DNA from: Flavobacterium sp. KACC 22763
GTDB taxonomy: Bacteria > Bacteroidota > Bacteroidia > Flavobacteriales > Flavobacteriaceae
DNA: 64,000 bases
Reading direction: 5' to 3'
NCBI RefSeq assembly: GCF_028736155.1
Contig: NZ_CP117879.1
Location: 806,001-870,000, forward strand
The translations under genes and the position numbers were made by a program. Under the pieces are notes generated by a model. That model saw only the letters and a program-made list of their open reading frames with translations, was not told the origin of the DNA and made no database searches. Below, piece by piece: positions 35,108-43,761 of the stretch. Positions within the stretch are counted from its first letter, which is position 1, and each line of letters begins with the position of its first letter.

Positions 35108-35953
35108 TTAACCTACCAATTCGCCGCCATTAACATGAATAAATTGCCCAGTAATATAACTACTGTCTTCACACGCCAAAAATACATACGCAGGCGCAAC
35201 TTCAGAGGGCTGTCCCGCTCTTTCCATTGGATTATCTTTTCCGAAATCAGATAATTTATCAAAACTGGCTACGATCAAAGGCGTCCAGATTGGTCCTGGA
35301 GCAACACCGTTTACACGAATTTTCTTTTTTGCCAACATCGTCGAAAGCGACCGAGTAAAACTTACAATAGCGCCTTTTGTACTGGCATAATCTGCTAAGT
35401 GTTCGCTTCCTCGGAAAGCCGTTACAGAAGTGGTGTTGATAATAGTATCGCCTTCTTTTAAGAAAGCAAGTGCAGCTTTCGTAATATAAAAGAAAGGATA
35501 AATATTGGTTTCAAAAGTTTTATGAAGCTGGGTAAGGGTTATTTTTTCGAACTCATTTTGTGGAAATTGAGTCGCAGCATTATTTACAATGATATTAAGG
35601 CTCTTAAAAGTGGTATGACATTTTTTAATTGCGTTCTTGCAAAATTTTTCATCTTTAAGATCACCGCTTATTAAAAGACATTGCTGGCCTTCTTTCTCGA
35701 TCATAGCTTTTGTTTCGAGTGCATCTTTATCTTCTTTCAAATAAACAATTGCAATGTTAGCTCCTTCTCTCGCAAAATGTACCGCAACACTTCGGCCAAT
35801 ACCGCTGTCACCGCCTGTAATAAAAGCTGTTTTTCCTAGTAATTTACCGCTGCCAACATAATTTTCTCGTATAATCTCAGGCTCCGGATTCATCATGTGC
35901 TCATTGCCAGGAAGATTTTGTTTTTGCTCAGGAAATGTCTGTTTCTTTTTCAT
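35108..35953 (-). CDS. SDR-family oxidoreductase (general stress type)
   Basis: This 281-residue short-chain dehydrogenase has an N-terminal extension (KKKQTFPEQKQNLPGNEHMM), typical of stress-induced SDRs such as GSP39/YhdF. The NAD(P)-binding glycines are in TGGDSGIGRS near residues 46-55. The NNAATQ motif and the catalytic set Ser in NTTSVTAFRG, Tyr in YASTKGA and Lys follow. The C-terminal word YITGQFIHVNGGELVG is the classical end. It is transcribed alone, upstream of a gene-free region. Substrate not assignable. Confidence 0.93.
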   Translation of the reverse strand: MKKKQTFPEQKQNLPGNEHMMNPEPEIIRENYVGSGKLLGKTAFITGGDSGIGRSVAVHFAREGANIAIVYLKEDKDALETKAMIEKEGQQCLLISGDLKDEKFCKNAIKKCHTTFKSLNIIVNNAATQFPQNEFEKITLTQLHKTFETNIYPFFYITKAALAFLKEGDTIINTTSVTAFRGSEHLADYASTKGAIVSFTRSLSTMLAKKKIRVNGVAPGPIWTPLIVASFDKLSDFGKDNPMERAGQPSEVAPAYVFLACEDSSYITGQFIHVNGGELVG

Positions 35954-36340
35954 GATCTACTTTTTTAAGCTTTTAATGTCATTTAAAATTAGACGATACC
36001 AGCAATTTTGCTTATCCTAAAAGATATTTTGTTTGCCTCAAAAAAATCAAAAAGAAAGATATTGTATGAAAATACTTCGAATAGTTAAAAAGTCAAAATA
36101 ATAAGAAATTTCTAATAAGTTAGCAATCATACGATAGATACAAAATGAAGGTAAAAGATGGGAATTTTGTAACTATTTTCTATTTAAATAAAAAACCTGC
36201 CCGTTAAATTTTTTATACATTTGAGAATTTCCGCATCATTTTTTAGCAGCTTATTTGCAATTTATTTAAAAAATAAGAAAATTTTTATATTTCATTTTAA
36301 AATTAAGTGTTTTGATTTACAACCGATTTAGCTTTTCGAC
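35954..36340. other. Gene-free gap with a likely promoter for the signalling locus
   Basis: These 387 bases hold no ORF. TACATTTG at 36216-36223 fits a -7 box and lies 118 bases before the first kinase start at 36341, leaving a leader of roughly 110 bases. No obvious repeat or terminator is visible. Confidence 0.5.
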
Positions 36341-37555
36341 ATGGTATTAATTGTAGACGATATAAGGGCAAATATTATCGCTCTGCAAAAGACATTAGAG
36401 CTGCATAATATCGATGTTGATAGTGCCGAGTCTGGAGAAGAAGCTCTCAAAAAAATCCTAAAAACAGATTATTGCCTGATTATTATGGATGTTCAGATGC
36501 CTGGACTTGACGGCTTTGAAGTGGTTAAAATCCTTTCAGGAAATCAACGCACAAAAGATATTCCAGTTATTTTTCTTTCAGCTATCAATACAGAAAAAAA
36601 ATACATTTTTAAAGGATATGAAACTGGAGCTGTTGAATACATTACAAAACCCGTAGATAGCGATTTGCTGATTCTAAAAGTAAAAACCTTTATTAAAATT
36701 TACGAACAGCAAAACGAACTTAAAGCGATAAAAGATCTGCTTTCTAAAGAAATTAAAATTCGAAAAGAAGCACAGGACAATCTAGAAATCAAAATTGCAG
36801 AAAGAACAAAAGAACTGGTTCAGAAAAATGAAGAATTGGAACTTCGAAATCATGAATTGCAGCAGTTTTCTTGGGTTGTTTCCCACGATTTGAATGAGCC
36901 AATTAGAAAAATTCAAATCTTTATCAAAATTATAAAAGACCTTTACTTAAAAGCAGATGACAAGGCTTTAGATTATGTTGACCGAACCATAAAATCGGCA
37001 GAAAGAATGCAGACTTTGATCACCGATCTTTTGGCTTATTCTAGACTTTCGGCACAGGTTAAACCTGAAAAAACAGATTTAAATGTGGTTTTGCAGGAAG
37101 TGCTAGGAGATTTTGATTATCTAATAGAACGTAAAAATGCAATTATAAAAACCAACGAACTTCCAACAGTTGATAGCATTCCCAGTCAGATGCGACAGGT
37201 TTTTCAAAATCTGATAGGGAATGCTTTAAAATTTTCTGGAAATGAAGAAAAACCGGTAATCGAAATTACTTCAGAAACCATTTTAGAAAAATCAATTGAT
37301 AGTCCGACTTCTCCCGAAGGGAAATTTTGCAGAATTACAGTAAAAGACAACGGAATTGGTTTTGATGAAATTTATCTCGATCGAATTTTTATTATTTTCC
37401 AAAGCTTAAATGACCGCCAAACCTACGAAGGAACCGGAATTGGTTTGGCAATTGCTAAAAAAATAATAGAAAAACACAACGGATTGATCACGGCAAAAAG
37501 CAAATTTGGAGAAGGCGCAAGTTTTATCATTGTACTTCCCTTAAAATACGAATAA
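36341..37555 (+). CDS. Receiver-histidine kinase (REC-HisKA-HATPase)
   Basis: This 404-residue cytoplasmic kinase begins with a receiver domain (VLIVDDIRANII, phosphoacceptor Asp50 in IIMDVQMPG, Lys103 in YITKPV). A coiled coil follows (IAERTKELVQKNEELELRNH), then a HisKA box SWVVSHDLNEPIRK with His182 of the phytochrome-like type. The HATPase domain (VFQNLIGNALKFSGN, RITVKDNGIGFD, GTGIGLAIAKKI) is complete. A receiver in front of a kinase implies control by phosphorylation from another kinase. It heads the operon with the hybrid kinase (gap 17 bases), a receiver, CheR and CheB. Confidence 0.95.
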   Translation: MVLIVDDIRANIIALQKTLELHNIDVDSAESGEEALKKILKTDYCLIIMDVQMPGLDGFEVVKILSGNQRTKDIPVIFLSAINTEKKYIFKGYETGAVEYITKPVDSDLLILKVKTFIKIYEQQNELKAIKDLLSKEIKIRKEAQDNLEIKIAERTKELVQKNEELELRNHELQQFSWVVSHDLNEPIRKIQIFIKIIKDLYLKADDKALDYVDRTIKSAERMQTLITDLLAYSRLSAQVKPEKTDLNVVLQEVLGDFDYLIERKNAIIKTNELPTVDSIPSQMRQVFQNLIGNALKFSGNEEKPVIEITSETILEKSIDSPTSPEGKFCRITVKDNGIGFDEIYLDRIFIIFQSLNDRQTYEGTGIGLAIAKKIIEKHNGLITAKSKFGEGASFIIVLPLKYE

Positions 37556-37572
37556 AAATAATTTAGAAATAT

Positions 37573-40500
37573 ATGAATGGTAATTTTAAAAGAAACTTAT
37601 TAATCAGTTCGCTAGTTTCCCTTCTTGTACTTACGGTTAGTTCTGTTGCTTCTTTCATTAGCATCAAAAGCTTGTTAGAGAGTAACTTTTGGGTCAATCA
37701 TACTCAGGATGTAATCTACAACTTAAATGAAGGTTCTGCAATTATTACAGAAGCGCAGACAAGCATGAGAGGCTATCTGCTTACAGGAGACGAACAGTTT
37801 GTGGACCGATTTAATGAAGCTGAAGCCAAGTCAAACAGTTATTTCGAAAAATTGGATGAGCTTACAGTTGACAATCCCGCGCAGAGAAAATTACTAGAAG
37901 AATTACGCAATAAACGTTCAGGTTTCTTTAAATATTTAAACAATCAGATTGTAAAAAAGCGTTTAAGCAAAGAAACGCTGATTTTTGATTTGAATGAAGG
38001 CAGAAACATGATGAATGAGATGAGAGCAATCATCAGGAAAGTAGAAAATACAGAACAGAAACTTTTAGACGAACGCAATTCAAATTCAGAACGCTACGGA
38101 AACTACAGTTTGATTTTAATTGTTATTGCCTTTTTTATTGCTTTTCTTATTTCGATTGTTTTTATGATCAGAATCCTAAAAGATTATAACGAAAGATCGT
38201 TGTTGCAGCGCGAGCTGGAGAAAAAAGATAAAGAAACTGCTGAAAGGCTGAAAGTAATAAGCGGTATTGCCACACAAATTTCTAAAGGAAATTATGATGT
38301 TCAGATAGATGATAGAAAAGCCGACACTTTAGGAGCTTTAGGAACATCAATTCATAATATGAAAGATTCATTAAAGGATTCTTTCGAATTACTATCTCAA
38401 AAAGAATGGCTTCAGTCGGGTGTTGCAACTTTGAATGATAAAATGCTTGGCGAAAAAACAATTCAGAAATTATCTAAAGATGTAATCGAATTTTTATGCC
38501 AATATACCAACAGCAGTGCCGGAGTTTTGTATGTTGTAGATGGAGAAGAATTGACTGTTACGGGAGGTTACAGCTATATACCGAGTAAAAACAGAGAACG
38601 AATTAAGAAAGGCGAGGGGTTGATTGGACAATCTATTGTTTCTGGAAAAATGTTGGAGCTAAAAACACTTTCTCCTGAAGATATTCAGATCAATTATGCA
38701 TTAGGAGAAATAAAACCAACTCATATCGTGGCATTACCTTTAATGGATTTCAAGATTGAGGGAGCGGTAGAGCTGGCTAGCATATACGGATTTTCGATGT
38801 TGCAGCTTGAGTTTTTGAATATTGTAGCCAATAATATCGGAATTGCTTTAAAAGCAACTCAGAACCGTAAAAGGGTAATGGAACTTCTGGAAGAAACGAA
38901 ATCGCAAGCAGAAGAACTTCAGATTCAACATAGCGAATTGGAAGCGATAAATGCAGAATTAGAGGCACAGACCGAAAAATTGCAGGCTTCTGAAGAAGAA
39001 CTTCGCGTACAGCAAGAAGAATTGGAACAAACCAATGAAGAATTGTCTGAAAGAAGTGTTTTATTGGAAGAAAAAAATACTGAAATCCAGAAAAAATCAG
39101 AAGCTTTAGAATTGACAACCCGTTACAAATCTGAGTTTTTGGCCAATATGTCACACGAATTGAGAACGCCATTGAACTCGATTTTACTGTTGAGCCGTCT
39201 GCTGTCTGAAAATAACAATCAGACAATGAACAATGAAGAAATTGAATTTGCAAAAGTGATTCAGAGTTCAGGAAATAGTTTGCTAGGACTAATTGATGAA
39301 ATTCTGGATCTTTCTAAGATTGAAGCTGGTAAAATGGAACTGGAATTCTTGGATGTTTCAACTAAAGAAATCACAGATAACCTTCATAATTTGTTTTATA
39401 TGGTGGCAAAAGAGAAGGGAATTGATTTTGAGATTATTGCCAAAGAAGCGCCAATTGTTATTAAAACAGATAAAATGCGTTTGGAGCAGATTCTAAAAAA
39501 CCTGATTTCAAATGCCATTAAATTTACTGAAAAAGGAACCGTTTCTCTTGAAATTAAAGTAGATACAGACGATGATAAAATAATCTGCTTTATTGTAAAA
39601 GATACAGGAATCGGAATTCCGGTAGAGAAACAGCCTTTAATTTTTGAAGCCTTCCAGCAGGCAGACGGTTCTACCAAACGCAAATATGGCGGAACAGGTT
39701 TAGGATTGTCAATCAGTCGTGAATTGGCTAAATTATTGCGAGGAGAAATCATTCTGCACAGTAAAGTAAACGAAGGAAGTACATTTACTTTATGCCTGCC
39801 AGTTTTAGGATTTGCAATCAATAAAGTGTCAATCAATAAAATTCCAGAAGCTGAAGAAATTGAAGTTCAATCTGAAAATGAGGAAGAGAAACCAAGATAT
39901 ATCAGCGATATTATTCCAGAAGAAATTGAAGACGACAGACATTCAATTACAGAAGGCGATAAAGTGATCCTGATTGTAGAAGATGACATTAGCTTTGCTA
40001 AATCATTATTGGCTTTTACACAGAAAAAAGGCTACAAAGGCGTCGTTGCTGTAAGAGGAGATTATGCTTTGAATTTTGCTTTAATCTACAAACCAATCGG
40101 AATTTTATTGGATATCGAACTTCCAATTAAGAGCGGCTGGGAGGTTCTAGAAGAATTAAAAAATCATTCCCAAACCAAACATATTTCGGTACACATAATG
40201 TCTTCGCATAAATTGAAACAGGAAAGTCTGTTAAAAGGGGCTGTAGATTTCTTAGATAAACCAGTTGCTTTTGACAAGATTCCAGAGGTTTTTATGCGTA
40301 TTGAGCACATCATAAACAAAGAATCTCAAAAAGTTTTAATTATTGAAGATAACCCGAAACATGCTAAAGCATTGGCTTATTTCTTAGAAACGTATAATAT
40401 CAATTCTGAAATTAAAAGTGAAGTCTCAGCAGGTTTATCGGCTTTAACCAAAAAAGACATTGATTGTGTAATTCTAGATATGGGAATTCCAGACAAACAG

Positions 40501-41139
40501 GCCTATGAAATTCTGGATGGAGTAAAGAAAAGTCCAGGATTAGAAAATCTGCCAGTAATTGTCTTTACAGGAAAAAGCTTGTCTATAAAAGAAGAATTGA
40601 AGATTAGAAAATATGCCGATTCCATTATTGTAAAAACAGCACATTCTTACCAGAGAATGCTCGATGAGGTTTCGCTTTTCCTTCATTTGGTAGAAGAAAA
40701 AAAGAATGGAGACCATAAAAAAGAAAGTCACAAGAAACTAAATTCGCTGAATAATATTCTATTTGAGAAAAAAGTATTAATCGTAGATGATGATGTACGA
40801 AATATATATTCGCTATCAAAAGCTTTAGAAGCATTTAAAATGAATGTCATTACGGCTTTTGATGGAAAAGAGGCGATTAAAATTTTGGATGAAAACCCAG
40901 ATACAGATGTGGTATTGCTAGACATGATGATGCCAAACATGGACGGCTACGAAACAGCCGAAAAGATAAGAAGTAATCCTAAATTCCTTAACTTAGCTGT
41001 AATCGCGGTAACAGCCAAAGCTATGACTGGCGACAGGGAGAAATGTATTAAGGCAGGAGCCTCAGATTATATTACAAAACCTGTAGATGTAGACCAGCTA
41101 TTATCGTTGCTGAGAGTTTGGCTGTACGATAAAATCTAA
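37573..41139 (+). CDS. Hybrid histidine kinase: CHASE3-HAMP-GAF-HisKA-HATPase-3xREC
   Basis: This is a 1188-residue phosphorelay hub. A first membrane helix lies at about 9-32, a CHASE3-like sensor at about 35-170 (with AQTSMRGYLLTGDEQFVDRF), and a second membrane helix at about 178-202. A HAMP-like segment follows, then a GAF domain (about 285-425) and a Glu/Gln-rich coiled coil (about 432-515). The HisKA box FLANMSHELRTPLNSI has His528. The HATPase has NLISNAIKFTEKG, DTGIGIP and GGTGLGLSIS. Three receivers follow with Asp847 (LLDIELP), Asp969 (LDMGIP) and Asp1117 (LLDMMMPNMDG). The middle receiver has VKTAHS where others have KPV. The coiled coil resembles the methylation helices of chemoreceptors. 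Confidence 0.95.
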   Translation: MNGNFKRNLLISSLVSLLVLTVSSVASFISIKSLLESNFWVNHTQDVIYNLNEGSAIITEAQTSMRGYLLTGDEQFVDRFNEAEAKSNSYFEKLDELTVDNPAQRKLLEELRNKRSGFFKYLNNQIVKKRLSKETLIFDLNEGRNMMNEMRAIIRKVENTEQKLLDERNSNSERYGNYSLILIVIAFFIAFLISIVFMIRILKDYNERSLLQRELEKKDKETAERLKVISGIATQISKGNYDVQIDDRKADTLGALGTSIHNMKDSLKDSFELLSQKEWLQSGVATLNDKMLGEKTIQKLSKDVIEFLCQYTNSSAGVLYVVDGEELTVTGGYSYIPSKNRERIKKGEGLIGQSIVSGKMLELKTLSPEDIQINYALGEIKPTHIVALPLMDFKIEGAVELASIYGFSMLQLEFLNIVANNIGIALKATQNRKRVMELLEETKSQAEELQIQHSELEAINAELEAQTEKLQASEEELRVQQEELEQTNEELSERSVLLEEKNTEIQKKSEALELTTRYKSEFLANMSHELRTPLNSILLLSRLLSENNNQTMNNEEIEFAKVIQSSGNSLLGLIDEILDLSKIEAGKMELEFLDVSTKEITDNLHNLFYMVAKEKGIDFEIIAKEAPIVIKTDKMRLEQILKNLISNAIKFTEKGTVSLEIKVDTDDDKIICFIVKDTGIGIPVEKQPLIFEAFQQADGSTKRKYGGTGLGLSISRELAKLLRGEIILHSKVNEGSTFTLCLPVLGFAINKVSINKIPEAEEIEVQSENEEEKPRYISDIIPEEIEDDRHSITEGDKVILIVEDDISFAKSLLAFTQKKGYKGVVAVRGDYALNFALIYKPIGILLDIELPIKSGWEVLEELKNHSQTKHISVHIMSSHKLKQESLLKGAVDFLDKPVAFDKIPEVFMRIEHIINKESQKVLIIEDNPKHAKALAYFLETYNINSEIKSEVSAGLSALTKKDIDCVILDMGIPDKQAYEILDGVKKSPGLENLPVIVFTGKSLSIKEELKIRKYADSIIVKTAHSYQRMLDEVSLFLHLVEEKKNGDHKKESHKKLNSLNNILFEKKVLIVDDDVRNIYSLSKALEAFKMNVITAFDGKEAIKILDENPDTDVVLLDMMMPNMDGYETAEKIRSNPKFLNLAVIAVTAKAMTGDREKCIKAGASDYITKPVDVDQLLSLLRVWLYDKI

Positions 41140-41156
41140 TCTTTAAAATGCTGTAA

Positions 41157-41522
41157 ATGGGAAAAAAACGAGTGTTGATTGTAGATGATGATTCTAGAAA
41201 TATTTTTGCTATGGTAAATACCTTAAAAGCAAAATCGTATGACTGTATATCTTGTCTAAGTGCCGAAGAAGCCTTAAAAATATTGCGTCAAGACGCATCT
41301 ATTGATGTAGTTTTACTAGATATGATGATGCCAGAAATGGATGGCTACGAAGCAATTCCGCTTATAAAGGCAATTCCGTCTCAGGAATCTACATTAATCA
41401 TTGCTGTAACGGCACAGGCGATGTCAGGAGATAAAGAAAAATGTTTGCAAGCTGGAGCAGATGCTTACATCTCAAAACCTGTAGATGTTGACAAATTACT
41501 TCAGATTTTGGGAGGAAATTAA
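41157..41522 (+). CDS. Single-domain response regulator
   Basis: This 121-residue receiver has RVLIVDDDSRNIFAMVNTLK, phosphoacceptor Asp55 in VVLLDMMMPEMDGYE, switch Thr in IIAVTAQAMSG and Lys in AYISKPVDVDKLL. It is very similar to the third receiver of the preceding hybrid kinase (shared words LLDMMMP and KPVDVD), which suggests duplication of that domain. There is no output domain. It lies 17 bases after the hybrid kinase and 8 bases before cheR, so it belongs to the same operon and may shuttle phosphate between kinase and partner. Confidence 0.95.
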   Translation: MGKKRVLIVDDDSRNIFAMVNTLKAKSYDCISCLSAEEALKILRQDASIDVVLLDMMMPEMDGYEAIPLIKAIPSQESTLIIAVTAQAMSGDKEKCLQAGADAYISKPVDVDKLLQILGGN

Positions 41523-41530
41523 AGTGAATT

Positions 41531-42343
41531 ATGATTGAAGATATTGAACTAGAAACCCTTATAAATGATGTTTACGAATATTATGGTTTTGATTTTGGAA
41601 GTTATTCAAGAGCCTCACTAAAAAGACGAGTAAGCAGAGTATTTGCTTTGGAAGGATTTAAGCATTTTCATGATTTTTTGTCTAAAGTCCGCACAGATCC
41701 CGAGTATTATAAAAGAATGATTGACGAAATTACGGTTAATGTAACCGAGATGTTTCGAGATCCGTCATTTTATCTTACACTTCGAAAAGAAGTTCTTCCG
41801 TTGTTAGGGACAAAACCTTTTATTCGTATTTGGCACGCAGGATGCTCTACAGGAGAAGAAGTTTATTCAATGGCCATTATGCTCAAAGAAGAAGGTTTAT
41901 TGCACAAATCAATATTGTATGCAACAGACATTAACGCTTCGGTACTAGAAACGGCCAAAAGCGGTATTTTTCCGTTGCGAATGATAAAAGACTATGCTGA
42001 TAATTATCGCGATGCTGGCGGACAGCAGGATTTTTCAGATTATTACATTGCCAATTACGGCTTTGCAAAGTTCAACGAAAATCTTTCTGAAAAAATGGTC
42101 TTCTCACAGCATAATTTAGTTTCAGACACTTCATTTAATGAGTTTGATCTCATATTGTGTCGCAATGTTTTAATTTATTTTGATAATAATCTACAGAAAA
42201 GAGTCGTAAACTTATTTGACGACAGTTTGGCTGTGCTAGGCTTCTTAGCACTCGGAACAAAAGAAACGATAAAATATTCTATATCTCAAACCAAATACAA
42301 ACAATTTGCTAAAGAGAAAATATGGAGGAAAATAAAAGAATAA
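41531..42343 (+). CDS. cheR: CheR-type methyltransferase
   Basis: This 270-residue SAM-dependent protein-glutamate methyltransferase has the small N-terminal helical domain (YYGFDFGSYSRASLKRRVSR) and the SAM-binding domain (FIRIWHAGCSTGEEVYSMAI and ILYATDINASVLETA, then FDLILCRNVLIYFD). There is no TPR tail. In chemotaxis it methylates receptor glutamates; no receptor is present here, so the substrate is probably the coiled coil of a sensor kinase. The last 22 bases overlap the start of cheB. Regulation is presumably through the operon promoter upstream of 36341. Confidence 0.95.
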   Translation: MIEDIELETLINDVYEYYGFDFGSYSRASLKRRVSRVFALEGFKHFHDFLSKVRTDPEYYKRMIDEITVNVTEMFRDPSFYLTLRKEVLPLLGTKPFIRIWHAGCSTGEEVYSMAIMLKEEGLLHKSILYATDINASVLETAKSGIFPLRMIKDYADNYRDAGGQQDFSDYYIANYGFAKFNENLSEKMVFSQHNLVSDTSFNEFDLILCRNVLIYFDNNLQKRVVNLFDDSLAVLGFLALGTKETIKYSISQTKYKQFAKEKIWRKIKE

Positions 42344-42915
42344 CAAATTGTAAAGTAGTTATAATTGGCGGTTCGGCAGGAAGTTTACAGGCATTATTGC
42401 AGATTTTGCCTTTTATAGAAAATCCGATTTCTTTTGCCATTGTCATCGTTGTTCATAGAAAAAACTCAGACGAACAAACTCTAGAAGACTTAATTGCTTT
42501 AAAATCAAAAATAAAAGTAAAAGAAGTAGAAGATAAAGTAAAACTCCAATCGGGATTTATTTATATCGCTCCGTCCAATTATCATTTATTATTTGAGAAA
42601 AACGAAACGCTTTCATTAGATACTTCAGAAAAAATAAACTACAGTAGACCAAGCATAGATGTCTCTTTTGAGTCTGCTGCGGAAATATATAGAGAACATT
42701 TGATCGGAATATTGCTTTCGGGTTCCAATTCGGATGGAACAGTTGGATTGAGAGCCATACAGGCAGCGGGCGGAATAAGCGTAGTTCAGAATCCGCTTTC
42801 TGCAGATATGCCTTTTATGCCCAACAATGCAATTCTGCATACAGTTCCAGATTTTGTTTTAAATATCGAAGAAATTCTTGAGTTTATAAAAGGAATTAAT
42901 ATTGCTGATTTTTGA
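42322..42915 (+). CDS. cheB: CheB-type methylesterase without receiver domain
   Basis: This 197-residue stand-alone CheB catalytic domain has the catalytic triad: Ser18 in IIGGSAGSL, His45 in IVVHRKNSD and Asp138 in LSGSNSDGTVGL. The classical CheB has an N-terminal receiver of about 120 residues; it is missing here, and the receiver protein encoded two genes upstream could supply that control in trans. The ATG at 42322 overlaps the end of cheR by 22 bases in another frame, which implies translational coupling. The substrate is probably the modified glutamates made by the adjacent CheR. Confidence 0.94.
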   Translation: MEENKRITNCKVVIIGGSAGSLQALLQILPFIENPISFAIVIVVHRKNSDEQTLEDLIALKSKIKVKEVEDKVKLQSGFIYIAPSNYHLLFEKNETLSLDTSEKINYSRPSIDVSFESAAEIYREHLIGILLSGSNSDGTVGLRAIQAAGGISVVQNPLSADMPFMPNNAILHTVPDFVLNIEEILEFIKGINIADF

Positions 42916-42962
42916 TTAATGATTTTTGATTTCAGATGGAAGAAATCAAAAATCGTTAATCC
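42915..42962. repeat. Inverted repeat between convergent genes
   Basis: Arms attaatgatttttgatttc and gaaatcaaaaatcgttaat (one mismatch) flank a 9-base spacer. It starts in the cheB stop region. It could serve as a bidirectional transcription stop, although no long T run follows. Confidence 0.7.
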
Positions 42963-42984
42963 TTAATCTAAAATCTTCAATCTC

Positions 42985-43749
42985 TTATTTTTTCTCGTCT
43001 TCTGGAAGCACGACTTTATTCAATTCAGCTTCTTTTTCAGCTCTTCTTTGGGCTGCTTTACCTTTTCCAATTGGAAGTCCTGCAGTAACATACAAAGATC
43101 TGTTGAATTGATTGTTTGGACCATCTCCTTTCATTACAGTAACGAGCCCCAAGTAATATTGAACGGTAATATTTAAACCATGACCAACATTCATGTGATA
43201 ACCCGTACCAAAGGCAAGCCCAGCATCTATAACATGAATTTGATCTCTAATGTTTTTCTTGTAGACTACATCATCGTTATTGATTTCGTTTTTAAACTCA
43301 TCAAATGCTTTGGCTAACAAACCAAATTGCGGACCTGCTTTAAGGTAGATATTATTTTTAAATTGATATTTAATTAATATTGGAACATTAAAATAACGAA
43401 TTTCACGGTTTACATGTCCGCCAGCAAAAGTATTATCCAGATTTTCATCGTTTAAAGAATATACTGGAATATCCTTGGCTCCCATAGGCGATTTTACAAT
43501 TACACCAGTATTGATCATCCAAGCTGGATTTTTCTTAGACCTGAAATCAAAGTAAAAACCAAGATTAAAACCAGGATTTAGGGCAGAAGATCCCATATTT
43601 GAAATGGTAGAAAAATTAGCACCACCTTCAAGACCAAACTCTAAAAACTCCGAATTGAGTTTGTCTCCAAATATCAAGGAAATTAAGACTTGAGACTGGG
43701 CAGAACTAATACAAAAAAAAGTAAAAACGATTAATAAAATCTTTTTCAT
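42985..43749 (-). CDS. Outer-membrane beta-barrel (porin-like) protein
   Basis: This 254-residue exported protein has a signal peptide (MKKILLIVFTFFCISSAQSQ) and alternating amphipathic strands of a PorT/OmpW-like barrel (FGLEGGANFSTISN, GFNLGFYFDFRSKK, IRYFNVPILIKYQF, YLKAGPQFGLLAKA, LAFGTGYHMNVGHG, ITVQYYLGLVTVMK). The end is unusual: the last strand is followed by a basic/acidic tail (GKAAQRRAEKEAELNKVVLP). It is probably cotranscribed with the upstream barrel gene (gap 12 bases). Function unknown. Confidence 0.85.
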   Translation of the reverse strand: MKKILLIVFTFFCISSAQSQVLISLIFGDKLNSEFLEFGLEGGANFSTISNMGSSALNPGFNLGFYFDFRSKKNPAWMINTGVIVKSPMGAKDIPVYSLNDENLDNTFAGGHVNREIRYFNVPILIKYQFKNNIYLKAGPQFGLLAKAFDEFKNEINNDDVVYKKNIRDQIHVIDAGLAFGTGYHMNVGHGLNITVQYYLGLVTVMKGDGPNNQFNRSLYVTAGLPIGKGKAAQRRAEKEAELNKVVLPEDEKK

Positions 43750-43761
43750 ATAAATGGATAA

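Noticed and set aside
41531..42915. Evidence of a flagellar or type IV chemotaxis system.
   Set aside because: Only CheR and CheB are present; there is no CheA, CheW, CheY-FliM partner or MCP in the window.
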